From Mycocentrospora acerina (lineage: Eukaryota; Ascomycota; Dothideomycetes; Pleosporales), in assembly GCA_022701365.1 (NCBI GenBank), contig JAKUHH010000290.1, positions 310,001 to 374,000 on the forward strand: 64,000 nucleotides of DNA, written 5' to 3'. Positions 21,640 through 33,042 of the stretch are shown piece by piece. A model generated the notes under the pieces. It was not told the DNA's origin. It made no database searches and worked only from the letters and a program-made list of their open reading frames with translations. The translations under genes were made by a program, and so were the position numbers. The first letter of the stretch is position 1, and each line of letters opens with the position of its first letter.

Positions 21640-22554
21640 TCACTCCACCTTGTCATCGTCTCCATGAAAGAATCTCAACACCGCCTGAGCAACCAACAAC
21701 CCATCATGCATCCAACTCGCCCTCTCTGCCGCCTCGTTAGCACTCTCTTTCGTCACACTCCCTGCTTCAACCCGCATTTCCAACTGCCGCCTAACATGCT
21801 TCTCCTCAAATTCCATATGCCCCTGCGTTGTGAATAATCTCTTGTGGATGTAAACGCCCTGGACCCCTGTATGATCACTTTCACCCCAAACGTGCACTGT
21901 TGTGCCTTCGGGCAAAAGATCTGTAGTTTTTGGGGATGGTGCATCAATTACAGAATCGAGGTGCATTTGGTGGAGGTGGATTGTCTCCTGTGTGGAGGGG
22001 ACGTCGAACAGAGCTTGGCCGATGGAGGAGAGTCTAATGGGTGTATGTGCGAGTTCCCATTGGCCGTTTGGTTCGGGTTCAACTTTTGCACCGAGCGTGC
22101 GGCAGAGGATTTGGTGGCCGAAGCAAATTCCTGTGAAGCGGATATCTGGGCGACTGGTCCAAACGTCTATTCATTATTAGCCCAGTCGTGCCTCTGCAGA
22201 GCTGGCAAAGGAGCTCTGACCTCTGATAAATTTCATAAGCTTATGTATCCATCTATCGTCACCATGCGCATCCCAGCAACTGCCTGTGATCAAAATGGCG
22301 TGGATGTCATCACCAATATCTTTGATGTTCGGTATCTTGCCGCCATCAGGCTCAACAACATATTGCATCACTGTCTCGATGCCGAGACTTGGATCATGAT
22401 TGTCACCGGCTTTCGTGAGAAGCTCGTTTAGAACTACACCAAAAGAGCCTGTCTCTGCATGTGTATCTGGGTGCACTTCGTCGGTTTCTAGCACAAGCAT
22501 GCGCACCTTCTCAGGGTGATCGGAGAGGATTGTGTGGGGTTGTAGGGATGCCAT
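21640..22554 (-). CDS. Class I glutamine amidotransferase-like protein
   Basis: Two exons, complement(21640..22166, 22221..22554), give 286 residues. The start at 22554 is the first ATG in frame. The protein is a free-standing GATase1 domain: ILITGSCWDAHGDD near residue 80, then FTGICFGHQILCRTLGA with the nucleophile cysteine in the GxCxGHQ elbow, a conserved HLHQMHLDSV segment, and GHMEFEEKHV, which supplies a His-x-Glu pair like the GHPEF motif of relatives. Such proteins resemble yeast YLR126C and bacterial GuaA-like amidotransferase domains that hydrolyse glutamine or gamma-glutamyl compounds. The 54-bp intron joins KFIR to DVWTSRPDIRF. The synthase partner, if any, is not in the window. 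The real substrate is unknown. Confidence 0.88.
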
Positions 22555-23005
22555 TTTTGTATATGTCGATTGGGTTGGGTTGACAGAATTAACGCCTGGC
22601 AGTTGCAAGTTAAGTATCTACACAACATAGCGCCTCTTGCATGATACGGCCTAGAAATGATGACGCATGTTGGCCTGAAGACGAAACTATTTCATGCCAA
22701 GCGTGCTTGGTGTGCGGCGAGGAGGCTCAGTCGCGCAACGACATGCCAAATAGTACCCTCTAAGAGAGCCGCATCTTCCAGGTCTTGGTCTCTTGCTCTT
22801 GGCATTGTCTTCGATGACGATGTTCGCGGTGGTGTTTTTAGTTGCACAAACTCGCAACACAGAAATATTAAACGTAATAGTGGGACTTGGCAAGTTTAAG
22901 GTTCCGTTTTTCCCGCCGCTCGGAACAGAGGCCGATGAATTGAAGCGTGGCTCAATAGCGAAGCGTGCTGCGCAGACGCGTGGGGTATGGATCACGAGTA
23001 TGTAG
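22555..23005. other. Spacer between the amidotransferase and threonine aldolase genes
   Basis: About 450 bp containing the amidotransferase promoter and the threonine aldolase 3' end. Nothing else is seen. Confidence 0.4.
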
Positions 23006-24331
23006 CTATTCAATACCCTTGCCATTCATCTTTAGATCTTCCGGATCATGCTCCGCCGCCGCATTCCTGCCACTCGACTTTTCGCCCTTCAAGATCTCAA
23101 GGAACAGTTTACTCAATCGCTCAATGGCCTCCTCCCCGATCTGATAGTGCACAACAAGCCTGCCTCCGGCTGCCCTTAGACCATACTTCTGTGCCGTCTC
23201 AATGAACTTGTTTGCCTCAATACCATGAGCATTGAGGTCCAACCATACCATATTAGTGTCAACTGGGTATTGTACCTCGCCGCCTAGTTCCACCCACAGC
23301 TTCTGGATCTTCTTCGCATTTTCGTGCGATTGAGCTAATTTACCACCAAGAAATGTTTCTTCAACAGCAACGCGAGCTGGGGCTGCAACAACGCCTGCCT
23401 GTCTTAGTCCGCCACCAATAGACTTCCGAATCCAGCGACTGCGCTTGATGAAGGCCTTTGTGCCGATGATGATGCTACCAATGGGTGCGCCAAGGCCTTT
23501 ACTGAAGCAGAGGCTTACGCTATCAAACTCGTCGCAGAACTCCTTGAGGGTTCCAGCGCCAGCAGCTACAGCCTCCCACAAACGTGCGCCATCCAGATGC
23601 ATGATGATGCCGTTCTCACGGGCCCATGCCGATATCCGTTTGACTTCTGCGAGGGGCATAATGGCGCCATTGAGTGTATTTTCAAGAGAGATAACGCGTG
23701 TAGGGCAGGCATGAACATCGTCAGAAAGAACAGCATACTTCTGTACCTCTTCCAACGTGATGTAGCTCCCGTTTTTTGCATCAATGGGCTGTGTCATGGC
23801 CTGACTCAGACTCGCAACGCCGCCAGCTTCGTAGTTTGTGATATGTCCGCGACGGTCGCATAGAATAGCTTGCGGTGGGGCGGTGCAGTGCACTCGCAGC
23901 GCTACCTGGTTGCCCATTGTACCTGACAGTACGAGCAAAGCATCCTCTTTGCCCGTAAGTTCGGCGATGAAGCGCTCGAGAGACAGCGTCGTGGGGTCTT
24001 CCATAAAAACATCATCGAGAAGCGAACAGTCGTGAATGGCCTGCAGCATGGACGCTGTGGGCGTTGTGTGCACATCGGAGCGAAAGTCAAATGCAGACGG
24101 GCTCTTTGTAGCGCCCCAGGCAGTGGTGGCAGCCATGTTATTGAAGCGTGCTGGTGAGATGTGGAGTGGCTGAACACGCGGGGTGGCGGGGTGGGCAAGT
24201 GATGCGATCAAGTTTCCTTTACCCGCACGGCGAGTTGATGTTGCTGGGGTTCGGTGAGATCAATTGGGCGTAGGTGGGCGGTACCACGTACTGCAGAGGC
24301 GGGCGACGGTAAAGAGGCGTGGTGGCGACAT
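23006..24331 (-). CDS. GLY1: Low-specificity L-threonine aldolase with predicted mitochondrial presequence
   Basis: Two exons, complement(23006..24243, 24292..24331), give 425 residues. The PLP enzyme cleaves threonine and allo-threonine to glycine and acetaldehyde. Family marks are FDFRSDVHTTPT, DDVFMEDPTT, the CDRRGHITNYEAGG loop, HLDGARLWEA, and the Schiff-base lysine in LCFSKGLGAPIGS. The tiny first exon encodes MSPPRLFTVARLC and, spliced over a 48-bp intron, continues as TTSTRRAGKGNLIASLAHP. This stretch has Arg and Ser/Thr and no acids, as in a mitochondrial presequence. A downstream in-frame ATG at 24136 (MAATTAWG) starts just before the conserved domain and would give a 376-residue cytosolic form like the yeast enzyme. 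The first exon is inferred from splice signals only. Confidence 0.92.
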
Positions 24332-27300
24332 GGCAGGTGACATCTCAACTATCAAAGGGCGTGAAGCTTTACAATCCGATGCTAGGCGATGGCGCTAGTC
24401 TGTTGTCAACCCTCGTCTCCACATCTCTACTCTTTTTCCCATCTTGACAGTCTAGAACAACTCTGGATATTATGAAAAAAAAACTAAGGAAACACTTCAA
24501 CTCTGACTCATAATCCCTTCTTGATTGTCTCTTAGCGCCATCCAACCTAAACTTGATCTCACTGTTATCACTTCTCATTCACAAGTGGATGTAGTTGGCT
24601 TCAAGTACTGGCATATACGCTTTCGTCCCCTTGCCAGAGCCATCTTGACTCACTCGCCTTTCAATCTCTTCTTCTCTGGAGCGCGTCCCATCAGATGGAA
24701 CTTGGACGTCAGATAATCCACAACATAGTTGATGTGACTATTATTTCATGGATATGTCTTCACCAGATATCTTTTCTATGCCTACCTCGAATCGAGAATC
24801 TCAGTATCGATGAAGAAATTTGAATAAACGGCAGACAAATACCCAAATTAGTACTCTTTTCCCGACTCACTGTGGTCATGAATGAACAAATGCCAAAGCT
24901 ATATGGATTTTAGAGTGTGAATGCCAATCACTTTCGCCATTTTCTGCAGATCTTCCTTGTAATCCTGATTTATCTTCTTATACGTGACAAGTGTATCCCT
25001 ATGCCAACAGTCAAAATGTACAGGTCATATGTTTAATCATAATGCACACCGTTAGATACCAAATCCTTTAAGCAAACATACACCTCGGCACTCCCACTAT
25101 ATAATACGTCAATCTTGTCGCAGAGGCAGTACAAAACTCTCATGCAATTTTTACTTCCCTGTTCGATACAAGACCTTGCACCTCATTTCTATTCTTCAAC
25201 CCCTCATACCAAACTTCTAGAAGCAGAAAATACTAGCTTACCACACGCAATCTACCACATCGTCTTGATCAACCCGCAGATTGTACGTATCAACAATTTG
25301 GAGGGGATTGGAAGCTTTCAAAAACTGCAGGCTGAGGTGAGGGAAACCCAACAATCTCCTCTTTCTGCATTGTGAGCGTCGCCACAGACATATGCTTTGA
25401 CGCCTAAGTTGATGATTATTGAGAAGTTGGGTTGGCTAACTTTTTCAATGGATGAAATAATACTGAAGACAGAGACAACTGATCTGCGGTTGGTAAGAAA
25501 ATCAGTATGAAGGAATATGCAAAGTACAAAATACGTAGCTAAAAAGACCTCTACTGTTGTTTCGTTTCCCCCGGTATTTTTTGGTTTGTGTGTTTGTATA
25601 TTCATGCACCAAGTTCACTCACAGCTGAATCTTAATATGTTTGTGTGGCTAGATAGGATGTCAGCAAACGATCAACCTACTTCGGCTCTATCAAATGCAG
25701 TGAGTCCTTGGCCTGTGTAAATTGGCATCTTGGCCACTTTAGGAATATTGGTATAACAATCAGATTTTACTAACATGGAAGAAACTTTGGCGACTTTCTT
25801 GAACGAATGGGTTGGACGCCTTGGGGGAAGACCATGGTTCGCTGTCAATTGGGCCTCGTAGCTAATGTGAGAACTTGAATCATTGTTAACTGTTAAATCC
25901 AACTGGCAATAGCAGGCTCCTACTTTTCCATACTACACTGATAGTGTCGTTGATATTGCAATGCATGGTCTACGTGTATTTTCCGAATTGATGCTGAGTG
26001 TTTGCTGCTTTCACACAGTATTCTGTGATTATTCGATGAGTTGAATCGATCAAAACTATCGTTCCAATTTCAGCCTAATCTGTGGCGATAAATGAATTCT
26101 ATCCCGAGAAAACCTCCAATCATCAATGAATTCTTCAATCTACTATTTGCAAACGTTAAATATCTTCGAATAGAAAACCACAACGGTCTCTACGGTCAAT
26201 TCTCAGGTTACTCACCTGAAATACTATAATTTACGACTGCTAGTTTTGATCTGTATCTACGATGGATTCAGTTTTACAAATACAAAGACTCTATCTAGAT
26301 TCAACATACTGAGAAGTAGGCATTCAAGACAGGCTACACAACTGAGTTGGAGGGCGATAAATGTGCTTCAACCGGTAGAAATTACTGACTGAGTTCTCAA
26401 CACGCAGTCTTCGATAACATCAACAGATATGGAGTCTTCTAAACTGCAATCTGGAGTGAATGAAGTTTGAAAATATGCGCTTTGAGTGGGGTGCATGTTC
26501 CTACTTGAGAACTTCTTTGTGATTCACGATGGGGATTACAGAAATTGCGTATATATATCACATTCATAAGTACATTAGTGTTGAGGCTGTTAGACGATAA
26601 TTGTAAAATATATCAGACCTCTTCTCGAGAACCCCTCTAACGCCCTTTCTATTGTAAGAAGTAGAGATGCTTGCCTTCCCACTCGTCACCGTGTAAAACC
26701 AATCACCATTCGGTCTACAATTTTTTTCTCCGACAAATTTTTTCGACAGGTATCAAAATCTGACCAAGAAACTTGTCTCACAGGGAAAGAGGGAGTCATC
26801 ATTGAGATATTTGTATCTGCGTCTAAATGTACGTGAAATTTTGTACTGTTAAATAAACTATAATAGGAGCACCCATATTTACGTTTCCCCCTTTAAGCCA
26901 AATTCATTTTCCTAATACCCAGCTCAATATGCGTTCGGACGACACTTCAACTGAAAAAAAATCTAAATTATCGACCTGCAGAGTAATCATGACTAAATAT
27001 TCCAAGCCTTTGGTGTCTGTGAGACACTTCATGTCGGGTAAGACCATGCTTTTAACGAAATTTCCAACCCTAACCATCAAGGTTCTGAGTGTTGATCGAA
27101 ATCTGTATTTAGTACTTTTCTCTTACCAAGCATCCATTCAAAACCAAGTGAAACCTGTACCTCCTCATAGTTGACCCTATTCTGAAAATAACCTCATTCC
27201 ATGAAAATTTGGGCAGATGAAAAAAACCACAGCCACACTCGCACGGACGACGAAAGAATTAAAAAAATTGTACAGAATTTTCATAGCTAGCTCAGACGCG

Positions 27301-30011
27301 CAAACCTTATTTCTTCATCCAGAGTCTTGCATTGCGTCTAAGAAGACATCATGTCTCGCCCTGTATCGCGCTCCATGATGAATCCACATTTCTGCAGATA
27401 CTGCTTGCTCACGGATGGGATGGTAGCAAACGCGCCGCTCAAGTGCGACCCGTTATGTAAATCTATGCGAAGCTTTTTCTTAACACCGAATTGCGACCGG
27501 CTTGTCGAGACCGACGTGAGAAGTGTTTTAGGTTTGATTGAGACGCGTACCAGCAACCAAGGTACTGTTGCAAGTAGCTTTAAATTAGTATCCCGTACTC
27601 GGCTGGAAAATAAATGTAATGCATGGTCTTTGGTAGTGTTACAAAAATAAATCTTTGAAGTTCTGGCAACAACGACTATCTTCTCTTGTACGATGCTGTT
27701 CGGACAACAGAATCACCGCGCCGAAAGGTCACGCCATTGTACAAAGGCAAATTGTGATATAGAGCCGAAGAAGGAGAGAAAACGAATGGGGGGCTACTGA
27801 TCCTTTCAAGGCTACGATTTACGTGGTATTGTACCCAACACCTCATGTAGTTTTCCTTGGTTACGTTTGCCTAGTGGAGACGATCTCAAGGTCCAGATGT
27901 AACATTGCCGACGATCTCTTCGTAACAGTACCAAAGACAAGTGGGTCTTTCAGGACATGATCCTGTTCACTCAGAACAGTCTGACGTCGTGTGTTCGTTG
28001 GAAGAACATCACGGAAGGGGTCTGTGTGCGACTCTGATCCTACGGTACCCACGGCACGCTTCTGCGACCGGCTGCTGTAATTGTGTTTCACATATCAGAA
28101 GGATTGCATTTCATTGACATCTGGTACTGGTAGACATAGTTGCAGCAATCGGCCGAGATTCCCCCTCGTACAAGCGCAATTGGTGATTAATCATCGGCTC
28201 TCATAAACAAATTATGGTAACTTTTTTTCGTATTATTCCTATTCCAGGAACCGTTCCTCGTTCCCGACAGTGTTAGATAATCATGCCTGCCTCTCGTGTT
28301 CCAACCCCACAGAATGCTGACTCGCATGAGCGCATGTCTAACGTTTTCTGCGCGGTCCGTGCGAACAATCCTGCACCTGCTTCTGCCATGCTTCATAGCC
28401 GTATCCAGTTCTGCAGTTCACCCCCAACCAATCTCCACAAGACTGCTGTTGTGTGAAGAAGACGCGTAATGATAACGAATGGATGGAAAGCTTTGCGCCT
28501 GTCTCCGCAAGGTCGGGCCGCTGACAGTGCCGCAAGGATCCCGCTGTCCAAATCACTGGACATCCGTGCTTCAGATTCACATGTCAAAGCTTCCACTGCA
28601 AGGGCAAGGGTGGTTCAAAGCTTGGCAAATCAACCATTTTCCGAGTTGGACCTCGGGATATTTTCAGCCTTATAGATGCGCAATATAAATTGAGTGGGCG
28701 CAAGGGTGACAGGCCAAATGATCGAGCGATGATGTGATTGCAGGGTAGGCGCGTGGTGGAGTGTCATGTGTACAACGGTCCTTGCACACTTAGACGCGAA
28801 ATGGTCGCCGGATTTCACCGGATCTTAGCATGGATGAAGGAAAGGCGGGAGCAAGATTATGTTGCCCATCCACAAGTCTATGATACCTACAAGCCGAGCC
28901 GGGCCGTTGGTGTTCTGGACTCTGGATCTTTATCCATCAATCGCGAACATTACTATTAACCATGAGACACAGGCGGTGAGTTCATGCTCTTTTGAAAGTA
29001 GTAGTCAAGAAGCCCCATTGTGGGTACCAGCGTATGTTAATGCCTAGACCCTCGAGACTGGCTTCCGACAGGTCGGGAAGAAAACGGCGAGGAAACTTGG
29101 TAAATAGAGGACCTATGGCAAGTCATGATTGGCATATTGCCGGGTAGCCTCCTGAATGCTAGCATGTGTAGCACACCTCCTGTGGTTTTAAGTGATAAGC
29201 AAGCAGCGTGGCCGCAATATAAACTCCGCACGAACCTGCTCAAAGAAGATACCGCTCAGAAGAGTGGAATGACGAAGATTGTTCCATGCTTAGAAGATCG
29301 TCAATATGTTGGATCGTAATCGGAGTCGGCCGTTGTTTTGCAGATCAGGTCGAGTGGAACATGTCCGGAATAGGAAGGTGGATATGGGACGATACTAAAG
29401 ACATGTCGGCCAGGATAATATATCCAATAGAATTACAATTTATGCACCATTTTAAATGGTTTTTGTGGCTTGCCAACATCTACCTATCCATGACCATCCC
29501 TATCCATCATGTGTGAGGCCTGAGTATTGTACAAGAGTAAACTGTAGATGCAACTGTGCATTCTGTGAAGTGCCTTTGAACATCGAATGTGCAACTAGGT
29601 CGCTTGCAAAGCGCCGTAACCCTGACTCTCCATCGGGTCGAAAAGATCTCAAAATGGTGATATCCTGGGTCAGCGAGTAGGCACAGCAGAGAGGTGGCAA
29701 GCTGTCTGACTGCATTGTGGGTCAATGCTCCACGCCAAGATCCCAGCTTTTCTAAATCCAGCGGCAGTCTTTATGTCTACTTTTCCGCAAGTTAAGCAGG
29801 AATGAGCATTTGACGCTGGTGCCGACCAAAGACGTTTTGTCAGAGGGTTTGAAATATTGGACGAGGATGTCCGCAGGGATTTTGCGATCCCATGGGACAT
29901 CCCGTAAATGACGCGCGTACTCTCTTGACCAGATGTTGACCAATCTGGTACTAGTATTGCTTCATAGCCTTGCCGTTTTGATGTATTTGGAACTGTGACT
30001 CCATCTCGACA
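24332..30011. other. 5.7-kb gene-poor, AT-rich stretch
   Basis: No gene is confidently supported. The sequence is clearly more AT-rich than the flanking genes and has many stop codons in all frames. Only short open frames occur. The longest continuous one without a start lies on the minus strand at about 27338-27711. No transposon protein domains, terminal repeats or target-site duplications are recognised by eye. It may be decayed repeat DNA, but this was not measured. Confidence 0.5.
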
Positions 30012-33000
30012 TTATCGGACTCGCTTGTACATCGATTGATCGTCCATTGCAGGATTGCCGTGTTCCCAACGTCGCTTCAGCCCGTCCGAGAAGGAGCTAG
30101 CGACAACCTCCTGCCACATCGTTGGCGTGACATATGAAGGATTGGCGCTTGCATAACTTGAAGAGGGAGGTAGCTGGCCTGGGGTCCCTTGGATGCCACT
30201 GGGTTGAGGCGACACATTTGGAAGCTGGTAAGATTGTTGAGCATCCTGTGGTGGCCGTGTATCGTAATTGGTGCCTGAGGGAGGGGGTCTTAGTGGCGGA
30301 GACGACTGGGAAGACGCGCTAGGGGGAGGCGTACCGAACGCAACATTCCATTGACTATAGGATGTTAGACGAGACAAATCATTGATCAGAAGTGTGCAAA
30401 ATAACTCACTCAAAGATGCGCTGTGGGTTCCATTGCGCACTGTCTGGCAATTGCATGGCCGCTGAAGTTGACTGAGGAGGGCGTTGACCAGATGCCATCA
30501 TGACCAGAGACTGAGCTACGGGAGAGTCAGCCTTCGATTCATGGTCGGAAGTCGATATTGGTGGAGAGATGGGATGTGCATAGTAGTTGATCTGACCTGG
30601 CTGCTCCATTGGTGATGTCTGGCTCGGGTGGCGAGGTCTGTAAGGTCCATGTCCATGTCCATGGCTGCTCATCGGGCTAGACTGAGGAGGAACTTGAGGA
30701 CTTCCGAATGGAAACGTGGGCTTCAATTCGAATTGCTTGGAAACATCTGCAGAAAAGGCCTGACGAAGACTGTTCACTTGTTGTTGCATCTCCGGAATCG
30801 GCCATGCTGGAGAACATGTTTCCAGAATGCGCATATGTCTCACGAAGAACTCTCTGGCATCGCTACTGATTTCAGGATCTGGACAAGTGATTGCAACCTA
30901 AGTATATTAGCATCTCTGAAAAGAACGATGTTGGTGTCTACTCACTAGGTGTAACATTGTGCAGGTAAGTATTGCGTAAACGTGGAAACTGATGCCTCTC
31001 ACCATGCACAGTATACCCGGCATACCATAGGTTCTCAGAATCGCCTCCTGAAGCTTGCATAGGTTTTTGGCAGCCGTGTAGCATGTCAACATATGCTGCT
31101 TCCAAATTCCATCAAAGGAATCGGAAACAGCATGAAGCTGTGGCCTAAAATGCATGACGATGGAGAGGAAATGATAACTGTGCAAATTGGCGAGATGATG
31201 TGAAGGAATCCATGGTGCCGAGCCATCCTGTGGGTAAACAATTCGCATATCATCGGGAAGTTCTCGAGGCCATAGGGAAAAGTCTGCGTTATGGCCAACA
31301 AAAGAAGGATCCAGTGCCCAGTCGGGTGTCTTCTTTCTTAATTTTCCGAACATCACAGCCGATTGATAAACATTTTTTGCCACTCGAATGTACTGCACGA
31401 ATTGACGAGCGACTTGAAACTCCGAGGGGTCCTGGCCGGGAGTCGGTCGTGGCATGTCAAAATCCACAGTGTCGAGATCAACTCCGAAATCATAGCGTCC
31501 TGTCATAGATGTGAATATTAATCCTCATAGAGAAGTTCTGGAACTTACCCTGTGGTCCTCCGATCATGGCCTCAAAGACCAGACACATCTGCCATACCCT
31601 TGTCTTGGCTATACAGTCATGAGCTGTTGACCCACAAGACTTGTTCATAAGATGAGTGTCATAGTGGTCATGCAAGTCAAGATCTTTGGCCATTGCAACA
31701 AGGCTGACAACCGCCATCCACGAACGCCAGAAATATCCTCGTTTTGGCGAGGCCTCTCGCGCCTTCAGTAATATGACCATCGCTTGCATGGTACTTAAGC
31801 GTGATACATCTTTGAAGCTTTCCTCGTGCCCTAAATTCATTAGCAAGTCATAGGCAGATACATTTATATGGTCACTGACTAGAAGCGAGAGCGAGCCACT
31901 TGTTTCCATCATCAAGGTCGCCCAGCATTAGGGTGGTGCATGCGAAAATAGCTTCAAGCATGAGAGGGGATATTGAATCGCGTGCGCTCTGCCACTGCTG
32001 GTAAAAATATGCCTTGTTTACGACTGGACAGTAAGGATGGACGTTTGTGAAGAAATAATCAAAGTAATGAAGTGCCTGTTCTTCCGAGGGCATCATCTCA
32101 GGTGGGATGCGAACGGTCTGGTCGAGGCTGACTGATTGCGGCAATTGAACTTCATACTCCTCCTGTGCTGGTGTTTCGGCTAGTGATTTCTTCATGTTTG
32201 TAATATATGGGGCTGGAAAAATTAGTATGAATCATAAGCAAACTTATTAGAAGCTGTGCTTACCTATGGCTGTGTGGTCGATCTTGAGCTCTCCCATGGC
32301 ATCGGCAAGGTTTGGAACAGATTCGCTTCGCCAATGACCCTCAGACTCTGGAGGAGTCATGGTCATGGAAGAAGTAGGCGCTGGGGCCTGTGTGTAAGCG
32401 TGCGGAGCTTGATAGTTCATGGACTGTTGCACTGCCTGGGGTTGAGACATGGGTGGATAATGGACAGGCTCTTGCGTGTGTTGATCAACATAGGGAGAGG
32501 ATTGATACATGCTTGATACTGGAGTGGACAGGGAAGGTTGCATTTGGTGAGGCAAACCATGTTGCATTACATTCTGGCGTTCGTAGTCGTGTTGAGAAGG
32601 TGCGCCTGAGCTTGCATATTCGAGCGGCTTAGGCTCCAGTTCGAACGTCTGAGAGCCAGTAAAATCCTTGTCATAGCTGACGGTGGGAGGCACACAATTG
32701 AGCTTCAAGCGGATGCAAGCGGCGCAGGGCCATGCGTTAGTTGTCGCTGCATCGCATTTTATCTTACGTCTGCGGCAACCTTCACATGCTCTCATTACTG
32801 CTGATAGTTAGTAGGTTAATGCACATGGCTATGGCATATTTAAAACACACCTTTAAGACGTTTGTGTCTGTTGTCTATGAGTAGGTCAGTAACGTCTCGC
32901 GTGCAGCTCGCACATGATTTCACGTACGCTCGTCCACAAAGACATAAGAACGCTGGTTCTCGCGGGGCGGCGCAAAGCTCGAGAAGCTCTGCATTTGAGC

Positions 33001-33042
33001 CGTCTGCGGCAGCAGAGGCCGTCCGGTGGTTTCTATGGGCAT
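30012..33042 (-). CDS. Zn2Cys6 fungal transcription factor
   Basis: Eight exons, complement(30012..30354, 30410..30897, 30946..31499, 31549..31830, 31880..32212, 32264..32797, 32851..32874, 32928..33042), give 890 residues. The binuclear zinc cluster at about 51-81 has spacing C-x2-C-x6-C-x9-C-x2-C-x6-C (CEGCRRRKIKC then CAACIRLKLNC). It is preceded by the basic HNRHKRLKVMR, which is encoded by a 24-base microexon. A Gln/Pro/Ser-rich linker follows, then the fungal-specific factor domain beginning near EEQALHYFDYFFTNVHPYCP. The last 200 residues are Pro/Ser/Gln-rich (probable activation region) and end in a basic KRRWEH...YKRVR segment. The start at 33042 is the first ATG in the exon 1 frame. 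I cannot assign a subfamily with certainty. Its nearest neighbours are gene-poor DNA, so no local target cluster is evident. Confidence 0.9.

Noticed and set aside
24332..30011. Intact transposon in the gene-poor stretch
   Set aside because: No transposase or reverse transcriptase motifs, terminal repeats or long direct repeats could be seen by eye.
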